Shown here: piece by piece, positions 5,402-12,501 of the stretch
Layout: each line of letters starts with the position of its first letter
How positions within the stretch are numbered: the first letter of the stretch is position 1
Source: Candidatus Moraniibacteriota bacterium
GTDB lineage: Bacteria > Patescibacteriota > Minisyncoccia > Moranbacterales > UBA9337
Direction of reading: 5' to 3'
DNA: 12,501 nucleotides
NCBI GenBank assembly: GCA_018400055.1
Contig: JAGYNK010000096.1
Location: 1-12,501 of the forward strand
Position numbers and translations under genes: made by a program
The notes under the pieces: model-generated
Seen by the model: the letters and a program-made list of their open reading frames with translations, nothing else
Database searches by the model: none
What the model was told of the DNA's origin: nothing

Positions 5402-5440
5402 AAACACTAATTTTTTAACAGCGAATGGCTGTTTGTGTTT
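5402..5440 (+). promoter_or_regulatory. Hairpin in the rpoB leader (possible attenuator or mRNA-stabilising structure)
   Basis: The inner stem AACAGC (5417-5422) / GCTGTT (5428-5433) has a 5-base loop. An outer stem AAACAC (5402-5407) / GTGTTT (5435-5440) brackets it, with an internal bulge containing six T. Bases after the inner stem are U-rich but interrupted by G. The fold starts almost exactly where P2 transcripts would begin, so transcripts from P1 and P2 may fold differently. Confidence 0.45.
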
Positions 5441-5535
5441 ATAAAAATAATTAAATATCTTCTTATAATCTCATTAAGTAATCTTTGCTTCCAAGAAAAT
5501 TAGCGAAGCTAAAGAAATTGGTGAGAGTTGTTTTT

Positions 5536-8500
5536 ATGCTTAAAAGTAAAAAAACTTTAAAAGTTAAAGACACTTTTAGCTCCTCTTCATCTTTATCTAA
5601 AAGAAAATTTTTTAAGAAAAATTTTACGGTTTCTCTGCCTAATCTTATTGAAACGCAGATCAACTCCTATAATTGGTTTTTAGAAAAAGGATTCAATGAA
5701 TTACTGGACGAAATTAATCCTATAGAAGGCTTCACGGGAAAAAATTTGGAGCTTTCCATTTCTGATTACTATTTGGATGAGCCAAAATGCAATGAGGTAA
5801 TTGCTCGAGAAAAAAATATTTCTTTTGAAGCTCCTTTAAGGGCCACAGCTCGGCTTCTATTTAAAAAGACGGGAGAAATTAAAGAGCAAGAGATTTATTT
5901 GGGAGATTTTCCGATTATGACCGATCGGGGAACTTTTATTATTAACGGCGTGGAAAGAGTTGTTATCAGCCAGCTGATACGCAGTCCCGGCGTTTTTTTT
6001 GTAATGAATCACCAAAAAGGCAAAAAGCTTTTTGGTGCTAAAATAATACCCAACAGAGGCGCTTGGATAGAAATAGACACTGACATGGAAGGAGTTGTTT
6101 CAGCGAGAATTGACCGAAAAAGAAAAGTTCCCATAACAGCGCTTTTACGCGCTTTCGGATATGGAAGCGATGAAAAAATAAGAAAAGAATTCGCGGATGT
6201 GGATACAGGAGAAATAAAATACATTGAAGAAACAATCGCCAAAGATATTTCCAAAAGCCAAGGGGAAGGCTATAAAGAAATTTATAGAAGAATACGACCG
6301 GGAGATCTGGCTACGGAAAAAAACGCCAAGCAAATGATTGACGCCATGTTTTTTAATTTTGAAAGATATGATTTCAGTAGTGTGGGGCGTTATAGACTGA
6401 ACCAAAGATTGGAAATTAATTCTCCTGACGACAAAAAGCACCGCATTCTTAATGTGGAAGACTTAATTTTAATTATTAAAGAAGTTATAAATTTAAATAA
6501 TGATCCTTTGGCGCGTCCGGACGATATTGACCATTTAGGCAGCCGGAGAGTGAGGTGCGTGGGGGAATTGATTCAAAATAAATTACGCGTAGGTATTGCT
6601 CGCATGGTGAGAAACATAAAAGACAGAATGAGCACTTGCGATTTGGCTACAGTTGTTCCCGGTCAATTGATAAATTCCCGCCCGGCCGCCGCGGCTATAA
6701 AAGAATTTTTTTCCAGCTCCCAACTTTCCCAATTTATGGATCAGGTAAATCCTCTGGCGGAATTGGAACACAAACGTCGCTTAACGGCTATCGGTCCCGG
6801 AGGCCTTACCAGAGAAAGAGCAGGCTTTGAAGTTCGAGATGTCCATCGCTCTCATTATGGAAAAATTTGTCCTGTAGAAACTCCGGAAGGACCTAATATA
6901 GGTTTAGTGGGACATATGGCTACTTATGCAAGAATAAACAAATTCGGTTTTCTGGAAACACCTTATTTAAAAATTGAAAAAGAAGTTGAGAATAAATCTG
7001 AAAATATTGAAAACAGGATATTAAACCAAAATATCGCGGGAATAGGCAGAACCGGAACAATGATTGACACTGAATTGGCTAAAAAAATTGCCAAAACCAA
7101 GGACAAAACCATAAAATTAAAGCCTTTTATTAAAAAAGAAGTTGAATATCTGGATGCTACTGTGGAAGACCGCAAAATTATTTCTCACGCCGGCATAGAG
7201 CTAGATCTCCATGGAAACATAAAAGAGGATTTAGTGGAAGCCAGAGTAAAAGGAAATCCGGAAATGATTGAATCTGAAAAACTTGATTATATGGATGTTT
7301 CCGCTAAGCAGTGTGTTTCTGTGGCTACTTCTCTCATACCCTTTTTGGAACACGATGACGCCAACCGCGCTCTTATGGGTTCTAATATGCAACGTCAGGC
7401 TGTTTCTTGCATAGTTCCGCAAGCTCCCATAGTGGGAACCGGCATAGAAGACAAAGCGGCTTCCGATTCCGGACAAGCCGTATTGGCCGTTGAGGATGGA
7501 GAAGTGGTGAGTGTGGATGCCAGCCGTGTCGTAGTCAAAGAAAAAGCTCCGGCCGGAAGCAAGAGTAAATATTATAAAAGAGAATATCACTTGCAAAGTT
7601 TTGTCAGGTCCAACGCGTTTACCAGCATGAATCAGGTTCCCCGCGTTTCCAAAAAGGAAAAAATTAAAAAGAATCAACTTTTGGCTGATGGTGCTTCCAC
7701 CGACCACGGAGAATTGGCCTTAGGTCAGAATGTTTTAGTTGCTTTTGTTTCGTGGGAAGGGTATAACTTTGAAGACGCTATTATTATTTCGGAAAAGCTT
7801 CTCCATGAGGACCGATACAGTTCAATTCATATTGAAGATTTTTCCGTAGATGTAAGAGACACTAAATTGGGAGCGGAAGTCATAACTCGGGACATTCCCA
7901 ATATCGGTGATGAAAGGCTTAAAAATTTGGACGAAACCGGAATTATTTGTGTTGGCGCGGAAGTTTCTTCCGGAGATATTCTGGTGGGTAAAATTACTCC
8001 CAAAGGCGAAGGCGATCTGACTCCGGAAGAAAGATTATTACGCGCCATCTTTGGAGAAAAATCCCGCGATGTAAAAGATTCTTCGCTTTATCTTCCTCAT
8101 GGCGAGCACGGTAAAATAGTTGATATTAAAATATTTTCTCGCGAACAGGGAGACAAACTTCCTACGGGCGTTATTCAGCAAATTCAAGTTTCTGTAGCGC
8201 AATTGAGAAAAATTTCTGTGGGAGATAAATTGGCGGGAAGGCATGGAAATAAAGGAGTTATTTCCAGAATTGCCCCGGTAGAGGACATGCCTTGCTTACC
8301 GGACGGAACTCCGGTAGATGTTATTCTTAATCCGTTGGGAGTGGTAAGTCGTATGAACATTGGGCAAATTCTTGAAACTCATTTGGGATGGGCAGCCAGC
8401 AAATTGGGATATAAAGCCGCCAGCCCTGTACTGGACGGAGTAAGTGAAGAAAACATCAAAAAAGAACTGGCCAAAGCCGGTTTGCCGGAAGACGGTAAAG

Positions 8501-8937
8501 TGCGTCTTGTTAATGGAATGACAGGTGAATATTTTGACAACGAGTCCACGGTGGGTGTGATGTATGTAATGAAACTTAACCATTTGGTTGATGATAAGAT
8601 TCATATGCGTTCTATAGGTCCGTACTCGTTGATTACGCAGCAGCCATTAGGAGGAAAAGCCCAATTCGGAGGGCAAAGGTTTGGGGAAATGGAAGTTTGG
8701 GCCTTGGAGGGATACGGCGCGGCGCATACTTTGCAGGAAATGCTTACAATTAAATCAGATGATGTTTTGGGAAGATCAAAAGCCTATGAGTCAATTATCA
8801 GGGGAGAAATGATTAAAAGCCCGAATATTCCCGCCTCGTTCCATGTATTGGTTAATGAATTAAAAGGCTTATGCTTAAATGCCGAGTTACTGGGAGTGAA
8901 AGTAAAAGAAGGTGGCGAATCCGACTTAGACTCTTAA
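5536..8937 (+). CDS. rpoB: DNA-directed RNA polymerase beta subunit
   Basis: RpoB pairs with RpoC to form the catalytic core of RNA polymerase in the cytoplasm. From ATG5536 it is 1133 residues, shorter than E. coli (1342) and lacking the large lineage-specific inserts. Landmarks: GTFIINGVERVV in the N-terminal lobes; rifampicin region QLSQFMDQ (396-403) to HKRR (412-415); GPGGLTRERAGFEVRDVH; fork/link residues Glu746-Asp747 in SWEGYNFEDAIIIS; GDKLAGRHGNKG (896-907) with active-site Lys898 and Lys906; and the C-terminal clamp piece GGKAQFGGQRFGEMEVWALE. The position equivalent to E. coli Ser531 is Thr417. ATG5536 is chosen because GGTGAG (5520-5525) lies 10 bases upstream. In-frame GTG5521 and TTG5485 would add 5 or 17 basic residues and have no better support. 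Two promoters and a structured leader precede it; rpoC follows after 58 bases. Confidence 0.98.
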   Translation: MLKSKKTLKVKDTFSSSSSLSKRKFFKKNFTVSLPNLIETQINSYNWFLEKGFNELLDEINPIEGFTGKNLELSISDYYLDEPKCNEVIAREKNISFEAPLRATARLLFKKTGEIKEQEIYLGDFPIMTDRGTFIINGVERVVISQLIRSPGVFFVMNHQKGKKLFGAKIIPNRGAWIEIDTDMEGVVSARIDRKRKVPITALLRAFGYGSDEKIRKEFADVDTGEIKYIEETIAKDISKSQGEGYKEIYRRIRPGDLATEKNAKQMIDAMFFNFERYDFSSVGRYRLNQRLEINSPDDKKHRILNVEDLILIIKEVINLNNDPLARPDDIDHLGSRRVRCVGELIQNKLRVGIARMVRNIKDRMSTCDLATVVPGQLINSRPAAAAIKEFFSSSQLSQFMDQVNPLAELEHKRRLTAIGPGGLTRERAGFEVRDVHRSHYGKICPVETPEGPNIGLVGHMATYARINKFGFLETPYLKIEKEVENKSENIENRILNQNIAGIGRTGTMIDTELAKKIAKTKDKTIKLKPFIKKEVEYLDATVEDRKIISHAGIELDLHGNIKEDLVEARVKGNPEMIESEKLDYMDVSAKQCVSVATSLIPFLEHDDANRALMGSNMQRQAVSCIVPQAPIVGTGIEDKAASDSGQAVLAVEDGEVVSVDASRVVVKEKAPAGSKSKYYKREYHLQSFVRSNAFTSMNQVPRVSKKEKIKKNQLLADGASTDHGELALGQNVLVAFVSWEGYNFEDAIIISEKLLHEDRYSSIHIEDFSVDVRDTKLGAEVITRDIPNIGDERLKNLDETGIICVGAEVSSGDILVGKITPKGEGDLTPEERLLRAIFGEKSRDVKDSSLYLPHGEHGKIVDIKIFSREQGDKLPTGVIQQIQVSVAQLRKISVGDKLAGRHGNKGVISRIAPVEDMPCLPDGTPVDVILNPLGVVSRMNIGQILETHLGWAASKLGYKAASPVLDGVSEENIKKELAKAGLPEDGKVRLVNGMTGEYFDNESTVGVMYVMKLNHLVDDKIHMRSIGPYSLITQQPLGGKAQFGGQRFGEMEVWALEGYGAAHTLQEMLTIKSDDVLGRSKAYESIIRGEMIKSPNIPASFHVLVNELKGLCLNAELLGVKVKEGGESDLDS

Positions 8938-8995
8938 TTTATCGTAAATTTTATAAAAAAGCGTTTTTTTGTGCTCAATACATAACTAACATTTT

Positions 8996-11900
8996 ATGGA
9001 AAACATAACCAAAGTAAATGATTTTGACAGTTTTCAGCTGAAATTGGCCAGTCCCGATGATATTTTGAATTGGTCGCGTGGGGAAGTTACTAAGCCGGAA
9101 ACTATAAATTATCGCACCCAGCGTTACGAAAAAGACGGTCTTTTTTGCGAAAGAATATTCGGTCCGTCCAAAGACTGGGAATGTTATTGCGGAAAATATA
9201 AAAGAATTCGTTATAAAGGGATAGTTTGCGACAAGTGCGGCGTTGAAGTTACCCGTTCCATTGTGCGTCGGGAGAGAATGGGGCACATTAAATTGGCTAC
9301 CCCCGTTTCGCACATTTGGTTTTTACGGGGAGTACCTTCCAAAATAGGGCTGGCTTTGGGAATTTCTGTTCAGGATTTGGAAAAAGTGGTTTACTTTGCC
9401 TCTTACTTGGTTATGGAAGTTGACGAACAAGCCAAAGAAGAAGCGCTGAAAAATTTGGACATAGAATATAAGTCCAAGAAAAAAAATGTTGAGAAGTCAG
9501 CCGAAAATTCCGAAGAAAAAGGAAAAATGCTGGAAAGTCTTAAAGAAGATTATCATAAAACCAAAGAAGAAATTAAAAACCTTAAGCCTTTTCAAGTTTT
9601 GCCTGAAATGGATTATTTTAATTTGTCCACTCGCTTCGGGCAAGTATTCAGCGCAGGTATAGGGGCGGAAGCTGTCAGAAAATCATTGGAAAAAATAGAT
9701 ATTTCCCAAGAGATAAAGAAAATAAAACTTGAAATGAAAGATGCTTCCGATGCCAAAAAGCTTATTAAACGCTTGAAGTTTTTTCAGGGATTTGAAAAAG
9801 CCAAGCTGAAACTGGAATGGATGTTGCCAACGGTGATTCCGGTTATTCCTCCCGATCTTCGCCCGATGGTAGCTTTGGACGGAGGCAGATTCGCCACTTC
9901 CGACGTCAATGACTTATACCGAAGAATCATAAACCGCAACAATCGTCTTAAGAAATTAATTGATTTGGGCGCGCCCGAAGTAATTACGCGCAACGAAAAA
10001 AGAATGCTTCAGGAAGCCGTAGATGCTTTATTTGACAACAGTATTCGCCATGGACAAGCTTCTGTAGCTGCTTCCACCGGACAAAGAAGGGCGCTGAAAT
10101 CATTGGCGGACTCCCTTAAAGGTAAGCAGGGACGTTTCAGGCAAAACTTACTGGGAAAAAGAGTTGATTATTCCGGAAGAAGCGTTATTGTGGTGGGTCC
10201 TCAGCTTAAACTTTACCAAACCGGTCTTCCTAAAAAAATGGCGCTGGAATTGTTCAAACCTTTTATTATAAACAAACTTATTGAAAAAGAATATGCCTAC
10301 AATGTCCGCACGGCGGGAAGAATGGTGGATGCGGAAACGGAAGAAGCCTATGAAATTTTAGACAAAGTCATTAAAAATCATTATGTGTTGCTTAACCGGG
10401 CTCCGACTTTGCATCGCCTTTCCATTCAAGCTTTTCAACCCGTGCTTATAGAAGGGAAAGCCATTCAGGTTCATCCGATGGTTTGTGCCGCTTTTAACGC
10501 CGATTTTGACGGTGACCAAATGGCGGTGCATGTTCCCTTAACTGACCAAGCGCGCCAAGAAAGCGAAGAAATAATGCTTTCTTCAAGAAATCTGCTCAAG
10601 CCTGCCAGCGGAGATCCCATTGCTACTCCCTCGCAAGATATCGTTTTGGGAATTTATTATCTTACCCATATAGTATCCGGAGCCAAAGGCGAAAATAAAA
10701 TATTTTCTTCTATGGAGGAGGCCATATTGGCTTACCAATCAGAAGCTGTGGCGATCAACTCCAAAATAAAACTGCTTTTCAAAAATAAGATCATAGAAAC
10801 TTCCATAGGAAGAATTATGTTTAACGACATTTTGCCTGAAGATCTCAGATTTTTAAATGAAGAAATGACCAAAAAGGAACTCAAAACTCTCATGTCTAAA
10901 ATTCTGGAAATGTCCGGACAGGAAAAAACCGCCGATTTTGTGGATAAAGTTAAAAATCTGGGATTTAATATGGCCAGCCGTTCCGGAGTCAGCTGGGGAA
11001 TGGATGACTTGAAAATTCCGGAAAAGAAATCCCAAATAATAGCTGACTCAGAGGATCAAGTTGAATTTATTAACCAGCAGTACAATCAAGGGCTTCTTAC
11101 CATTGAAGAAAGAAAAGATAAAATTATAGAAATATGGAATGAGGCAAAAAACAAAATAACTGAAGAAGTCCGTAATTCTTTAAATAAAGAGGGAGCGGTT
11201 TACACGATGATTCATTCAAAAGCCAGGGGAACGGAATCAGTCGTGGTTCAAATGACAGGAATGAAAGGATTGATGGCCGGTCCCACCGGAGAAACCATAG
11301 AACTGCCGGTTAAAAGCTCTTTCAAAGAAGGATTTAATGTTTTGGAATATTTCATTTCCACTCATGGAGCCAGAAAGGGTATGGCGGATACGGCGCTAAG
11401 AACGGCTACAGCGGGTTATTTAACCAGACGTTTGGTAGATGTTTCCCAAGATGTGATTATCCGGGAAGAGGATTGCGGAGACAAAGAAGGTGGATACCTT
11501 TATCGCAGCGATTCCGATGAAATTGGGCAAAGCTTTGCCGCCAGAGCAGAAGGAAGAGTGGTGCTGGAAAATGTGATTAATCCTAAAAATAAGAAAATTA
11601 TCGTTAAAAAAGGAGAGCTTGTTTCCAAAGAGCAATCCGAAGAAATTGATCGTCTACCCATAGAAAAAGTAAGAATCCGCAATGTCGTTTCCTGTAAGAG
11701 CAAATACGGAATTTGCAGAAAGTGCTACGGCAAAGATTTAGGAAGAAATAAATTGGTAGAGATCGGACAGGCTGTGGGAGTTATAGCCGCTCAGGCTATT
11801 GGAGAGCCCGGAACTCAGCTCACTATGAGAACTTTCCATGTTGGAGGAGTGGCCGGTTCAGACATTACCCAAGGTCTTCCTCGCGTTGAAGAAATTTTTG

Positions 11901-12501
11901 AGGCCAGATTGCCTAAAGGCGAAGCTTTAATTTCTGAAGTGGATGGAAAAGTGGAAAGCATTGTTGAAGGAAAAGCCAAAAGCTTGATAAAAATTGAATT
12001 TCAAGACAAAAAAGGAAAGAAGACCATTAAGGAATATCAAATTCCAGTCGGTGCGACACTAAAAGTTCATAAGGGAGATTTGGTGGCTAAAGGCAGTCAG
12101 TTAATTGAAGGTCATGTGGACTTGAAAAAACTTTATGGAGTAATGGGACAAGAAGAAGTGGTGCGTCGCATTATAAAAGAAATCCAAGATATTTATGCTT
12201 CCCAAGGTGAAGGAATAAACGATAAGCACATAGAGGTAATTATTCGCCAGATGCTGAGCCGAGTAAAAATAATAGACGCCGGAACAACTGAATTTTTACC
12301 CGGAGACATTGTGGAAAAAGGGCATTTTGAAGAAGTTAACCTAAAAGCTAAAAAACCTGCCCAAGGAGAAAACTTGTTTATGGGAATTACTAAAGTGGCT
12401 CTTTCTACAGAATCTTTTCTTTCCGCCGCCTCTTTTCAAGCGACTGCCAGAACTTTAATTGACGCTTCCATTATAGCCAAAAAGGACAAATTGAAAGGAC
12501 T
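8996..12501 (+). CDS. rpoC: DNA-directed RNA polymerase beta' subunit (3' end cut by window edge)
   Basis: About 1168 codons are visible from ATG8996 to the edge with no stop; the last residues match the family's S-F-Q-x-T-x-R conserved block, so only the C-terminal tail is missing. The N-terminal zinc ribbon is Cys63, Cys65, Cys78, Cys81. A Lys/Glu-rich helical stretch lies at about 145-200. RFATSDVNDLYRRIINRN (from 298) and GKRVDYSGRSVIVVGP belong to the clamp and switch region. The catalytic magnesium loop NADFDGD is at 501-507, with Asp503, Asp505 and Asp507. The bridge-helix/trigger-loop region is near GARKGMADTALRTA (from 791). The second zinc site is Cys827, Cys900, Cys907, Cys910, and GEPGTQLTMRTFH is at 936-948. 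All key residues are intact. There is no Shine-Dalgarno before ATG8996. The 58-base gap from rpoB holds only a short A/T hairpin near 8955-8970, so co-transcription with rpoB is expected. Confidence 0.98.
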   Translation, partial: MENITKVNDFDSFQLKLASPDDILNWSRGEVTKPETINYRTQRYEKDGLFCERIFGPSKDWECYCGKYKRIRYKGIVCDKCGVEVTRSIVRRERMGHIKLATPVSHIWFLRGVPSKIGLALGISVQDLEKVVYFASYLVMEVDEQAKEEALKNLDIEYKSKKKNVEKSAENSEEKGKMLESLKEDYHKTKEEIKNLKPFQVLPEMDYFNLSTRFGQVFSAGIGAEAVRKSLEKIDISQEIKKIKLEMKDASDAKKLIKRLKFFQGFEKAKLKLEWMLPTVIPVIPPDLRPMVALDGGRFATSDVNDLYRRIINRNNRLKKLIDLGAPEVITRNEKRMLQEAVDALFDNSIRHGQASVAASTGQRRALKSLADSLKGKQGRFRQNLLGKRVDYSGRSVIVVGPQLKLYQTGLPKKMALELFKPFIINKLIEKEYAYNVRTAGRMVDAETEEAYEILDKVIKNHYVLLNRAPTLHRLSIQAFQPVLIEGKAIQVHPMVCAAFNADFDGDQMAVHVPLTDQARQESEEIMLSSRNLLKPASGDPIATPSQDIVLGIYYLTHIVSGAKGENKIFSSMEEAILAYQSEAVAINSKIKLLFKNKIIETSIGRIMFNDILPEDLRFLNEEMTKKELKTLMSKILEMSGQEKTADFVDKVKNLGFNMASRSGVSWGMDDLKIPEKKSQIIADSEDQVEFINQQYNQGLLTIEERKDKIIEIWNEAKNKITEEVRNSLNKEGAVYTMIHSKARGTESVVVQMTGMKGLMAGPTGETIELPVKSSFKEGFNVLEYFISTHGARKGMADTALRTATAGYLTRRLVDVSQDVIIREEDCGDKEGGYLYRSDSDEIGQSFAARAEGRVVLENVINPKNKKIIVKKGELVSKEQSEEIDRLPIEKVRIRNVVSCKSKYGICRKCYGKDLGRNKLVEIGQAVGVIAAQAIGEPGTQLTMRTFHVGGVAGSDITQGLPRVEEIFEARLPKGEALISEVDGKVESIVEGKAKSLIKIEFQDKKGKKTIKEYQIPVGATLKVHKGDLVAKGSQLIEGHVDLKKLYGVMGQEEVVRRIIKEIQDIYASQGEGINDKHIEVIIRQMLSRVKIIDAGTTEFLPGDIVEKGHFEEVNLKAKKPAQGENLFMGITKVALSTESFLSAASFQATARTLIDASIIAKKDKLKG

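Noticed and set aside
5485..5535. Upstream TTG (5485) or GTG (5521) start for rpoB
   Set aside because: Adds 17 or 5 basic residues without a better ribosome binding site; ATG5536 has GGTGAG at a usable distance. Not fully excluded.
7231..7707. 158-codon open frame on the minus strand
   Set aside because: It lies wholly inside rpoB, antisense to well-conserved coding sequence, and its product resembles no family.
8938..8995. Terminator between rpoB and rpoC
   Set aside because: The A-run/GCG/T-run near 8955-8970 forms only an A/T stem with a 3-base loop; too weak, and rpoBC are normally co-transcribed.
1..12501. tRNA or rRNA genes
   Set aside because: No cloverleaf-like set of arms, CCA end or rRNA-like conserved block was seen in any intergenic gap.

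Overview
The window is AT-rich (roughly one third G+C by eye) bacterial chromosome. It carries a complete rpoB and a 3'-truncated rpoC preceded by a run of cell-envelope genes. The style fits a Patescibacteria/CPR (Parcubacteria-like) genome: a secreted protein ending in an FN3-like module plus a lone dockerin-type EF-hand, single-anchor wall hydrolases, a shortened TsaB-like protein, few Shine-Dalgarno sequences and a compact 1133-residue RpoB. This placement is inference from protein style; no rRNA is present. The code looks standard: the long rpoB frame has no in-frame TGA, none was met where rpoC was translated by eye, and mscS ends in TGA.

Layout, all on the + strand. 2-379: C-terminal end of a large secreted protein. 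504-1565 and 1785-2531: two membrane-anchored lysozyme-superfamily (glucosaminidase-like) hydrolases with unrelated N-termini but nearly identical C-terminal domains. Each has its own promoter, and an intrinsic terminator separates them. 2592-2648: a candidate 18-codon upstream ORF overlapping the start of an MscS-type mechanosensitive channel (2630-3697). 3698-4207: a 510-bp gap with a possible folded segment and a GC-rich palindromic repeat element with terminal inverted repeats. 4208-4954: a membrane-anchored N-acetylmuramoyl-L-alanine amidase. 5007-5267: a short protein matching only the N-terminal part of TsaB. 5311-5535: tandem promoters and a leader hairpin for rpoB. 5536-8937: rpoB. 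8996 to the edge: rpoC.

The upstream genes share an envelope theme: glucosaminidase-like enzymes and an amidase would cut the glycan and peptide bonds of peptidoglycan, and MscS releases turgor. rpoB and rpoC form the usual catalytic RNA polymerase pair, driven by promoters just upstream of rpoB, with no ribosomal protein genes within the 5 kb before them. The items most worth a second look are the paired hydrolases with swapped N-termini, the apparently leaderless promoter of the first, the mscS upstream ORF, the palindromic repeat, the half-length TsaB and a Ser-to-Thr change in the rifampicin pocket of RpoB.
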